This document shows positions 1 through 6,090 of a stretch of DNA of 17,910 nt, piece by piece (within the stretch, counting starts at the first letter, position 1; every line of letters starts with the position of its first letter). The notes under the pieces were generated by a model. It saw nothing but the letters and a program-made list of their open reading frames with translations, was not told the origin of the DNA and ran no database searches. Source of the DNA: UBA11098 sp041671525. Its GTDB lineage: Bacteria; Patescibacteriota; Minisyncoccia; Moranbacterales; UBA2206. The DNA is taken from NCBI GenBank assembly GCA_041671525.1, contig JBAZBJ010000017.1, positions 1 to 17,910 of the forward strand, written 5' to 3'. A program made the position numbers and the translations under genes.

Positions 1-1
1 A

Positions 2-325
2 AAGCTGGTTGAAAAGAGAACAGGAAAAAATCCGGTGGAAGCTCTTGTAAGGGCAATTGAAAATTCATCGCCAAGAGACGAGACTACTGTAATTGAATAT
101 GGTGGTGCGAGATATCCGCAAGCAGTTGATGTTTCTCCATTAAGAAGAGTAAACCTTGCATTGAAATGGCTTATTCACGGCGGAGCTGACAAGGCTTTTG
201 GAAAAAAGAAAAGCATTGTTCAGGGAATCGCAGAAGAGATAATTCTGGCTTCTGACAGCAATGGTGAAAGCTTTGCTATGAAGAAGAAAAATGAAAGTGA
301 GAAGCAGGCTGATTCTGCACGATAA
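2..325 (+). CDS. rps7: 30S ribosomal protein uS7 (S7), C-terminal part; 5' end lies outside the window
   Basis: Small-subunit ribosomal protein that binds the 3' major domain of 16S rRNA near the decoding centre. The open frame runs in from the window edge: codons from base 2 read KLVEKRTGKNPVEALVRAIE without interruption, so the GTG at 35 is internal and not the start. Archaeal uS7 hallmarks are visible: the AIENSSPRDET segment, YGGARYPQAVDVSPLRRVN (the rRNA-binding block) and the ending SFAMKKKNESEKQADSAR. About the last 107 residues are present. In archaea uS7 normally sits in the str cluster just before EF-2; here an unrelated 182-aa gene follows 21 nt downstream. Identification is firm; only the N-terminus is missing. 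Confidence 0.95.
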   Translation, partial: KLVEKRTGKNPVEALVRAIENSSPRDETTVIEYGGARYPQAVDVSPLRRVNLALKWLIHGGADKAFGKKKSIVQGIAEEIILASDSNGESFAMKKKNESEKQADSAR

Positions 326-346
326 TTCTAAATAAATTTAATTAGT

Positions 347-895
347 ATGAAAACTAAAAAAAGATTAGAAGAATTTGTAAGAGACCATAAACTTGATACA
401 AATGTGGGCTTAAGAGTGATCACTTTTGAGGATTTAGCGCAATTGAAATCAGAGGGATGTTCTATTGAAGAAATGTTAAATTACTTAAGCAAAAACTATA
501 ATAGACTCTTACATGGCTCAAGAAATGATATTTGCGATGGAGAATTGAGACTAGGCGAGGATGGAAGAGTTTACGCTAGTGATATGTCTGCAGTTGCTAT
601 ACTGAAGGCTATATTTTCTAGAGAAGGAAGAGGATATGTCAATTTAAGATATCCTTTTTTTACTAATATTTTCAAGCCATTTAAATTAAAGATTGAAGGA
701 ATTAACAATCACACTATCGGAGAAAGAGGATTTGTATATGTTGTAGATAGGGATGGATTTAGAAACGAGCCTAAAGGCTCATGGCAGTATGTTCGAGAAT
801 CAGCTACACCCATCTTAGCAAAAATATCCATTCAAAGAGAAGATTTTAATTATCCTGTTTTTGATGTTACAAATGGTAACAGAAGGATACAATAA
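347..895 (+). CDS. Hypothetical protein with possible ADP-ribosyltransferase-like fold, inserted between uS7 and EF-2
   Basis: Unrecognised 182-aa protein. The N-terminal 50 residues look helical. After that comes LLHGSR (H56, G57), then VYAS (76-78 region) followed by a helix AVAILKAIFSR, then a strand-rich part with GFVYVVDRDGF (129-138) and W146. This order (HGS strand, a VYAS-type strand plus helix, then YVY..GF and a W/Y strand) resembles small ADP-ribosyltransferase/KptA-like proteins, in which the histidine contacts NAD. That is a fold guess from pattern memory; no catalytic glutamate is assigned. No signal peptide or membrane segment. No Shine-Dalgarno sequence is visible before the ATG, and the gene probably shares a transcript with uS7. 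Its place inside a translation-factor cluster is unusual. The existence of the gene is likely, its function is not known. Confidence 0.7.
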   Translation: MKTKKRLEEFVRDHKLDTNVGLRVITFEDLAQLKSEGCSIEEMLNYLSKNYNRLLHGSRNDICDGELRLGEDGRVYASDMSAVAILKAIFSREGRGYVNLRYPFFTNIFKPFKLKIEGINNHTIGERGFVYVVDRDGFRNEPKGSWQYVRESATPILAKISIQREDFNYPVFDVTNGNRRIQ

Positions 896-913
896 ATATC
901 TGTTTTCACTCCA

Positions 914-930
914 AAACTTTATAAAGTATT
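914..930 (+). promoter_or_regulatory. Probable promoter of EF-2 (TATA box plus BRE-like A-rich stretch)
   Basis: CTTTATAAAG at 918-927 is a strong archaeal TATA box, preceded by CCAAAA as a BRE-like element. A start about 25 nt downstream (near 947) would give a leader of about 28 nt that contains the Shine-Dalgarno sequence AGGAG at 960-964, 10 nt before the ATG. This makes EF-2 independently transcribed from uS7 and the 182-aa gene. Confidence 0.65.
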
Positions 931-974
931 TTTGCAAACCAATAATATTCTAGATTATCAGGAGATTTTGAATA

Positions 975-3164
975 ATGGCAGAAAAAGAAACACAGTTCCA
1001 GAAAATACAAAGAATCAGCAGCAAGCAAAAGAACATAAGAAACATAGCTACAAGCGCGCATATTCACCATGGAAAAACTGCTTTGACAGATAATTTACTT
1101 GCTGCTTCAGGATTCATGGCATCAAAAAATGCCGGAGATTTGGAATCAGGCATGGCAACCTGGCAGCATTCTGACGAGCAGGAAAGATTGATGACTGTTG
1201 ATTCTGCAAATGTTTCAATGGTTCATGATTTCCAAGGAGAAGAATATTTAATCAATCTCATAGACACTCCTGGACACGTTGATTTTGGAGGAAATGTTAC
1301 AAGAGCTATGAGAGCTATTGACGGAACTATTGTTCTAGTATGCGCAGTAGAGGGGATAATGCCGCAGACTGAAACTGTTATCAAGCAGGCGCTAAAAGAA
1401 AGGGTTAAGCCGGTTCTATTCATAAATAAAGTTGACAGGCTCATCAAAGAATTAAAACTTTCTCCAGAAGGCATGCAGAAAAGATTTGAAAAGATAATTG
1501 AAGAGTTCAATCACCTTATAGAAACTATCGCAGAAAAAGAGTTCAGAAGTAAATGGAGAGTTTCTGTGCTGGATGGAAGTGTGGCATTCGGAAGTGCAAG
1601 AGAAAACTGGGCAATGTCAATTCCTTTCATGAAAAAGAAGAATATTTCTTTCAAAGATATTTATCATATTTACGAGCTAGAAGAAGAGCCAAGAAAAAAA
1701 TGGGTATGGGAAAATGCCCCTTTATATGAAGTTCTTTTGGATATGGCAGTAAAACATCTTCCAAATCCATTGGAAGCTCAGAAATACAGAATTCCAAAAA
1801 TCTGGAAAGGAGATTTAGAGACTGAGTTTGGAAAAGGATTAATTAATTGTGACCCGAAGGGAAAGCCTGCTTTTGTAATTACAAGAATTGTCATTGACCC
1901 TCGTTCTGGAAAAGAAATTTCTGCAGGAAGACTTTTCTCTGGAACATTAAAAGTCGGGCAGGAAGTTTATCTTAATCTTGCAAAGCAAAAGCAAAAAGTC
2001 CAGCAGATATTAATTTACAATGGTATAAGGCCAGAGCAGATTGAAGAAATAGGACCTGGAAATGTTCTTGCTATCTCAGGAGTAAACGGAGAAGCAGGAG
2101 AGACAGTGACTGCAGAGCCAGAAACACCGTTTGAAGAATTGAAGCACATTTTTGAGCCAGTTATTACAAAAGCTATTGAAGTCAAGAAAATGGCAGATTT
2201 GCCTAAGCTGGTTGAAATTCTTAAAAAAGTTTCAAAAGAAGACCCTTCTGTTAAAGTTGAGATAAATGAGCAGACAGGAGAATCTTTAATTTCAGGCATG
2301 GGCGAGCTTCATTTGGAAATTATTGAAAACAGAATAAAAACTGAAAAGGGACTTGATGTCAAGACTTCTGCTCCAATCATAGTTTACAGAGAAACTGTCA
2401 ATAAAGAATCACCTGCTGTAGAAGGAAGAAGCCCGAACAAGCACAACAGCTTTTTTATAAAAGTTGAAGCTCTTGATGATGAAATTTTCAGGGCTATAAA
2501 ATCCGGAGAATTGCCAGAAGGAAGAATAAAGAAGAAGAACCAGGCACTTGCAGATAAGCTTGCTGAATTGGGATGGGGCGGAGATGACATCAGAGACTTA
2601 AGAGATATTTATCAAGGAAATATTTTTATGGACAAGACAAGAGGAGAAGTTCATATTGGAGAAGTTATAGAAATGGTATTGGATGCTTTTGAGATGGTAA
2701 TGGACCAGGGGCCTTTAGCAAGAGAGCCTTGTACAAAAATGAAATTATCATTAATGGATATTAAGCTTCATGAAGATGCAATTCACCGTGGCCCTGCTCA
2801 GGTTTATCCTGCAGTAAGAGAATCAATAACAGAAGCCATGAAACAGGCATCTCCAGCTTTGCTAGAGCCAGTGCAAATCCATTTAATTGAAATGCCTGAA
2901 AGCTTTTTGGGAGGAATAACAAAACTTGTAGGCGGAAAGAGAGGACAAATGCTTGACGTTAAACAGGAATTAGGAAGCGCTGAAATGAAAGCAAAGATTC
3001 CAGTTTCTGAAATGATTGGATGGAGCTCTGACTTGCGTTCAGCTACAGAAGGCCGTGGAGTTTCAAGCTTAGTAGACCAGCTTTTCGAAAAAGTTCCAGC
3101 AGGAATGCAGGCTGATGTAATCAAGAAGATAAGAACAAGAAAGGGATTGGCTGAAAACCAATAA
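975..3164 (+). CDS. fusA: Translation elongation factor 2 (aEF-2)
   Basis: GTPase that drives ribosomal translocation. At 729 aa it matches the usual archaeal length. G domain motifs: P-loop AHIHHGKTA (28-36), switch I RLMTVDSANVSM (from R71, T74), DTPGH (97-101) and NKVD (151-154). Domain IV contains LHEDAIHRGPAQV with His604, the residue converted to diphthamide in archaea and eukaryotes. The protein ends in the typical KKIRTRKGLAE tail. Two places depart from the consensus I know: the P-loop has His31 where most EF-2 have Asp and Ala36 where Thr is usual, and switch I reads RLMT rather than RGIT. All catalytic essentials (GKT, switch I Thr, DTPGH, NKVD) remain, so it should be active. It has its own TATA box and a clear Shine-Dalgarno site. 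The next gene is on the opposite strand, 25 nt past the stop. Confidence 0.97.
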   Translation: MAEKETQFQKIQRISSKQKNIRNIATSAHIHHGKTALTDNLLAASGFMASKNAGDLESGMATWQHSDEQERLMTVDSANVSMVHDFQGEEYLINLIDTPGHVDFGGNVTRAMRAIDGTIVLVCAVEGIMPQTETVIKQALKERVKPVLFINKVDRLIKELKLSPEGMQKRFEKIIEEFNHLIETIAEKEFRSKWRVSVLDGSVAFGSARENWAMSIPFMKKKNISFKDIYHIYELEEEPRKKWVWENAPLYEVLLDMAVKHLPNPLEAQKYRIPKIWKGDLETEFGKGLINCDPKGKPAFVITRIVIDPRSGKEISAGRLFSGTLKVGQEVYLNLAKQKQKVQQILIYNGIRPEQIEEIGPGNVLAISGVNGEAGETVTAEPETPFEELKHIFEPVITKAIEVKKMADLPKLVEILKKVSKEDPSVKVEINEQTGESLISGMGELHLEIIENRIKTEKGLDVKTSAPIIVYRETVNKESPAVEGRSPNKHNSFFIKVEALDDEIFRAIKSGELPEGRIKKKNQALADKLAELGWGGDDIRDLRDIYQGNIFMDKTRGEVHIGEVIEMVLDAFEMVMDQGPLAREPCTKMKLSLMDIKLHEDAIHRGPAQVYPAVRESITEAMKQASPALLEPVQIHLIEMPESFLGGITKLVGGKRGQMLDVKQELGSAEMKAKIPVSEMIGWSSDLRSATEGRGVSSLVDQLFEKVPAGMQADVIKKIRTRKGLAENQ

Positions 3165-3179
3165 ATTAATTTCTTATAA

Positions 3180-3187
3180 CAAAAAAG
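3180..3187 (-). terminator. Possible T-run terminator of the 132-aa gene
   Basis: Read on the minus strand, a run of six T follows directly after the stop codon of the 3190-3588 gene, in the short gap between convergent genes. Archaeal termination commonly uses such T-tracts without a hairpin. No clear T-run is visible for EF-2 in this gap. Confidence 0.35.
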
Positions 3188-3189
3188 TA

Positions 3190-3588
3190 TTATTCTTCTG
3201 GTTCAGTCAGGTAAAAGGCTTCAAGGCCCTTAAAATGTATTCTACAATAGCCTTTAAAGCTTCCCAGAGAATAACCCTGAAAAGAATCCCAAGGAGGAAA
3301 ACCTCTCCAACTTCTAAAGACAAGATAATCTATTCCCTTTTTATTTAATTCTCTTAATTTCTGCTTAACAACTGGCTGAGAAACAGCTAAGGAGGTTTTT
3401 CTCAAATCAAAATGAAATTCCAGCTTAAAACCAGCACCCTGTAAAAGATATGCAGGAGTCCAGCCTTTAAAAACAGGAAAAGGATAATCTAAAGAATGCC
3501 TGCCAACCATAAGCTCAGTTATTTCATTTGGACTTATTCCTTCGGGTTTTCTTGAAGAAACTGTATCGCCGTAAATATAGATTTTCAC
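3190..3588 (-). CDS. Hypothetical protein, 132 aa, between EF-2 and EF-1A
   Basis: I do not recognise this protein. It starts with GTG and reads MKIYIYGDTVSSRKPEG; it is rich in aromatic residues (Trp at WTP, WRGFPPWD; many Phe and Tyr), with charged ends and no signal peptide or membrane segment, so it is likely a soluble cytoplasmic alpha/beta protein. A mid-section LRELNKKGIDYLVFRSW looks like helix then strand. A TATA-like TATTTAAA lies 26 nt before the GTG on the minus strand, which supports this start and suggests a leaderless message. It lies opposite in direction to EF-2 and divergent from EF-1A, interrupting a pair that is usually adjacent in archaea. Codon use looks like the neighbours. 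Confidence 0.7.
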   Translation of the reverse strand: MKIYIYGDTVSSRKPEGISPNEITELMVGRHSLDYPFPVFKGWTPAYLLQGAGFKLEFHFDLRKTSLAVSQPVVKQKLRELNKKGIDYLVFRSWRGFPPWDSFQGYSLGSFKGYCRIHFKGLEAFYLTEPEE

Positions 3589-3609
3589 GACTTAGCTCAG
3601 AAGTGAAAG

Positions 3610-3617
3610 TTTAAATA
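3610..3617 (-). promoter_or_regulatory. TATA box of the 132-aa gene (leaderless start)
   Basis: Minus strand reads GCAAAGTTATTTAAAC: a BRE-like purine-rich GCAAAG and a TATTTAAA box centred about 26 nt from the GTG start at 3588, the spacing at which archaeal transcription begins on the start codon itself. Confidence 0.5.
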
Positions 3618-3712
3618 ACTTTGCGGGAAATTTTTTAAGAAGGTTCTATTAAAAAAATAATTTTTGTTCTTCCGACGATAAAAAACTTCCAGGGGGTAAT
3701 TAGGATAAACAT

Positions 3713-3740
3713 AAAACTTTTTGCAATAGCAAAAAGTTTT
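3713..3740. repeat. Perfect 12-bp inverted repeat abutting the EF-1A TATA box
   Basis: AAAACTTTTTGC (3713-3724), a 4-nt spacer AATA, and GCAAAAAGTTTT (3729-3740) are exact reverse complements. The right arm covers the BRE position and the first half of the TATA element. Because it lies upstream of the predicted start site it would act as DNA, for instance as an operator for a dimeric regulator. Nothing shows which protein binds it. Confidence 0.6.
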
Positions 3741-3752
3741 TAAACCCCTTTT
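3729..3752 (+). promoter_or_regulatory. EF-1A promoter, extended motif shared with DnaG
   Basis: GCAAAAAGTTTTTAAACCCC followed by a long T-run. The TATA core TTTTTAAA is at 3737-3744. The same order (GCAAA, GTTTT, A-run, CCCCTTTTT) occurs at 5906-5929 before DnaG. Predicted start near 3766, giving a leader of about 33 nt. Confidence 0.65.
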
Positions 3753-3768
3753 TTTTTACATAGATATC

Positions 3769-3789
3769 AAATTTTCTTCACGAAAATTT
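3769..3789 (+). promoter_or_regulatory. 5'-leader stem-loop of EF-1A mRNA
   Basis: AAATTTTC (3769-3776) pairs perfectly with GAAAATTT (3782-3789) around the loop TTCAC, ending 9 nt before the ATG. With the predicted start near 3766 the leader is little more than this hairpin. No Shine-Dalgarno sequence is present. A stem-loop at the corresponding place precedes the surface-protein gene at 8160. Confidence 0.5.
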
Positions 3790-3798
3790 TACATTAAC

Positions 3799-5088
3799 AT
3801 GGCAAAAGAAAAACCAAATATGAATGTAGTGTTCGTTGGGCATGTTGACGCTGGAAAGTCAACTACAGTAGGAAGACTTATGTTCGACTCAGGAGTTGTT
3901 TCTGAACAGGAAATGGCTAAGCTTAAGGCTGAAGCTGAGAAGCATGGAAAGATAGGTTTTGAATTCGCTTATGTTATGGACAAGGTTAAAGAGGAAAGAG
4001 AAAGAGGAGTTACTATTGACTTGTCTTACAGAAAGATTATGACTGAAAAATTCCAGGTTACAATAATTGATGCACCAGGACACAAAGACTTTGTTAAGAA
4101 TATGATTACAGGAGCTTCACAGGCAGACTGTGCATTCCTTGTTATTGCAGGCCCATCAGGAGTAGAGCCACAGACAACAGAGCACTTATGGCTATTAAGA
4201 ACAATGGGTGTAAAGAACATTGCAATTATAATTAACAAGATAGATGCTATTGAATACAAAGAAGACAGATTCAAGAAAGTTAAAGATGATGTTTCAAAGC
4301 TTTTAACAAGTGTAGGAATAAACGCAGAAAAGACAGCATTTATTCCAGCTTCTGGATTAAAAGGAGATAATGTTGTTAAGAAATCTGCAAATATGCCTTG
4401 GTACAAAGGACCAACTGTAAAAGAACAATTAGATTTGTTCCCACAGCCTGAGCTACCAACTAACCTTCCTATGAGAATGCCTGTTCAGGATGTTTATGAA
4501 ATTACAGGTATTGGAACTGTTCCAGTAGGAAAGATTGAAACAGGTATAATGAAGCAAAACATGAAAGTAGTAGTTCTTCCAGGAAGAACAGGCGGAGGAG
4601 TTCAGGGAGAAGTTAAGACAATAGAAATGCACCATGAAAGCATGCCTGAAGCAGTTGCAGGAGATAATGTTGGAATAAACATAAGAGGAGTAGGAAAGAA
4701 AGATATTGCAAGAGGAGATGTTATCTGTGATGCTGCACAGCCAATCCCAGTAGTAGAAGAGTTTGTAGGAACAATCACAGTTATCAACCACCCAACAGTT
4801 TTAGCTAAAGGCTACACACCAGTATTCCATATTCACACTGCACAGGTTCCATGCCAGTTCGTGGAATTGATAGCACAGATTGACCCTAAATCTGGACAGG
4901 TTATAAAAGAACACCCAGACTTCTTGAAAAATGGGGATGTTGCTAAAGTTAGAATCAAGCCACAAGGAAACCTTTGCCTTGAAACACAGAAGGACAATCC
5001 TTACATGTCAAGATTTGCAGTAAGAGATGCAGGTGCAACTGTTGCAGCTGGAATGTGCAACGAGATAACAAAAAGAAAGGCTATTTAA
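3799..5088 (+). CDS. tuf: Translation elongation factor 1-alpha (aEF-1A)
   Basis: GTPase that brings aminoacyl-tRNA to the ribosomal A site. 429 aa, the usual archaeal length. Motifs: P-loop GHVDAGKST (14-22), switch I RERGVTIDLSY, DAPGHKDF (from D91), NKID (146-149) and ASGLKGDN as the G5 region, followed by the two beta-barrel domains (PTNLPMRMPVQDVYEITGIGTV; GDVICDA; HTAQVPCQFVEL). The ATG is chosen because the protein begins in the family-typical way (MAKEKPNMNVVFVGHVDAGK). No Shine-Dalgarno site is seen; the leader holds a stem-loop instead. In many archaea EF-1A is followed by ribosomal protein uS10; here a 57-aa unknown gene follows 20 nt downstream and uS10 is not in the window. Identification is secure. 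Confidence 0.97.
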   Translation: MAKEKPNMNVVFVGHVDAGKSTTVGRLMFDSGVVSEQEMAKLKAEAEKHGKIGFEFAYVMDKVKEERERGVTIDLSYRKIMTEKFQVTIIDAPGHKDFVKNMITGASQADCAFLVIAGPSGVEPQTTEHLWLLRTMGVKNIAIIINKIDAIEYKEDRFKKVKDDVSKLLTSVGINAEKTAFIPASGLKGDNVVKKSANMPWYKGPTVKEQLDLFPQPELPTNLPMRMPVQDVYEITGIGTVPVGKIETGIMKQNMKVVVLPGRTGGGVQGEVKTIEMHHESMPEAVAGDNVGINIRGVGKKDIARGDVICDAAQPIPVVEEFVGTITVINHPTVLAKGYTPVFHIHTAQVPCQFVELIAQIDPKSGQVIKEHPDFLKNGDVAKVRIKPQGNLCLETQKDNPYMSRFAVRDAGATVAAGMCNEITKRKAI

Positions 5089-5108
5089 AAATTTTTAAAG
5101 AGGTAAAG

Positions 5109-5282
5109 ATGCGTACTCTTGATGTTTTAGATTTACTTGAAATTGAGTGGGAACTTTATAAAAGCAGAATAGAACAACCTTACGATATTTTCAGAAAGCA
5201 TGCCAGAGAGAATAAAATAAGCATTGCAGAGTTGCTTGAAAGTTATGCTTCTAGAATGAATTATCCCGCCAAGGTTTGTTAA
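5109..5282 (+). CDS. Small hypothetical protein, 57 aa, co-transcribed with EF-1A
   Basis: Unrecognised. The reading frame is open further upstream into the end of EF-1A, but ATG 5109 is preceded by AGAGGT (5099-5104), a good Shine-Dalgarno site 4 nt before the codon, so I take this start. The protein begins MRTLDVLDLLEIEWELYKSR and looks entirely helical and acidic/amphipathic, with one C-terminal Cys. A gap of only 20 nt from the EF-1A stop and the lack of a TATA box between them suggest one transcript. Position equals that of uS10 in the canonical str cluster, but the sequence does not resemble uS10. No membrane segment. Confidence 0.65.
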   Translation: MRTLDVLDLLEIEWELYKSRIEQPYDIFRKHARENKISIAELLESYASRMNYPAKVC

Positions 5283-5304
5283 TTTTATTCTAAATCATAC
5301 AAGA

Positions 5305-5313
5305 ATTTAAATA
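5305..5313 (+). promoter_or_regulatory. TATA box of the TPR-like gene (leaderless start)
   Basis: ATTTAAATA centred at 5309, 26 nt before the ATG at 5335, preceded by the A-rich ATACAAGA. The spacing supports a leaderless message starting at ATG 5335. Confidence 0.5.
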
Positions 5314-5334
5314 CTAAAATCTTTTACAAGAAAA

Positions 5335-5901
5335 ATGCTACTTAAAAGGGGGATGTCAATGCAGGAAATTGAAACAATATTAAAAAATAAAAATGATTTT
5401 GTTAAAATAGACCTGCTGACAAGATTTATCGACGAAGAAAGGCCTGAAGGCGAGATAAAAAAAGTCTGCTATATGATGCTTGGCGAAATCTATGAAAGAA
5501 GCCTGATGTTCAATGATTCTGCAAAATGTTATGATCGGGCAGGAGAACTATCTCCCTGGAAAGAAAAAAAGAATTTGCACATCAAAGCTGCACAATTATA
5601 CATCCGAGGTGGAGACTTTCAAAAAGCAGAGGGTCTTATAAAGAATGCAGTTTCAGAATCAAGCACTTTTGAAAGAAAAGAGATGCTTACTGGCTTTAAG
5701 AAATACTGCATTTTTGTTGCAGAAAGCCTTGAGCGAACAAGAAAGCTTGGAGATGCCATAAAGGTTTATGAAAAAACACTATTGATGGAGTTGAGTGATG
5801 AAGAAAAAAGAATTGTAAGAGAAAGACTCATGAACCTTTACCAGAAGCTGGGGAAAGTCAGGGAATATCTTGACATGAAAAGCAGTTTGGGAAGGAGATA
5901 A
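5335..5901 (+). CDS. TPR-like repeat protein, 188 aa
   Basis: Probable protein-protein interaction scaffold made of paired helices. Three TPR-like units are visible: about 43-74 (LGEIYERSLMFNDSAKCYDR), 79-110 (KAAQLYIRGGDFQKAEGLI) and 122-152 (FVAESLERTRKLGDAIKVYE), with a fourth helix pair at about 158-185. Residues at the TPR positions (small residue, Y, A, then A..Y) fit the 34-residue pattern. No signal or membrane segment, so cytoplasmic. ATG 5335 fits the TATA spacing; the downstream ATG at 5359 has GGGGG six bases before it and is an alternative start. Its partner cannot be told from sequence. Transcribed in the same direction as EF-1A and DnaG but from its own promoter. Confidence 0.75.
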   Translation: MLLKRGMSMQEIETILKNKNDFVKIDLLTRFIDEERPEGEIKKVCYMMLGEIYERSLMFNDSAKCYDRAGELSPWKEKKNLHIKAAQLYIRGGDFQKAEGLIKNAVSESSTFERKEMLTGFKKYCIFVAESLERTRKLGDAIKVYEKTLLMELSDEEKRIVRERLMNLYQKLGKVREYLDMKSSLGRR

Positions 5902-5905
5902 TTCT

Positions 5906-5930
5906 GCAAAGTTTTAAAAACCCCTTTTTC
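5906..5930 (+). promoter_or_regulatory. Promoter with the EF-1A-like extended motif, upstream of DnaG
   Basis: GCAAAGTTTTAAAAACCCC then TTTTTC closely matches the EF-1A promoter. A start about 25 nt after the TATA core would be near 5941, leaving about 150 nt to the DnaG ATG, far longer than other leaders in the window. A second weak TATA-like ATTAAAAT lies about 25 nt before the ATG (6061-6068), so DnaG may also start leaderless. Confidence 0.55.
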
Positions 5931-5940
5931 TATAATTAAG

Positions 5941-6090
5941 TATTAGGAATATCCTAGATTATTCACATTCACATCACGTTCATTTATTTTTAGCTCAGGC
6001 TATTGAATGAAAAGAAAGTTAGTAGTAAAAGATATTTCTAAAAAGAAATCATAAGATTTCGATTAAAATAAACAAACAAAACATAAGAAA
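5941..6090 (+). other. Long DnaG leader with small stem-loops
   Basis: A non-coding stretch after the predicted start. TAGGA/TCCTA with loop ATA (5944-5956) sits at the start. Near the 3' end two short helices exclude each other: ATTTCT (6034-6039) with AGAAAT (6044-6049), or GAAATC (6045-6050) with GATTTC (6055-6060). In AT-rich DNA such short stems can be chance. I see no ORF and no known RNA family. Confidence 0.3.

Noticed and set aside
35..325. GTG at 35 as the start of a 96-aa protein
   Set aside because: The frame is open to the window edge and the extra residues match uS7, so the gene is truncated by the window.
942..958. Leader hairpin in EF-2 (ATAAT/ATTAT)
   Set aside because: Five A:T pairs with a 7-nt loop would be too weak, and this leader has a normal Shine-Dalgarno site.
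1223..3124. Minus-strand open frames inside EF-2
   Set aside because: Shadow frames of a strongly conserved gene; low-complexity Ser/Ile/Phe-rich translations with no motifs.
5055..5282. 75-aa version of the small gene after EF-1A
   Set aside because: It would overlap EF-1A; ATG 5109 has a good Shine-Dalgarno site and avoids the overlap.
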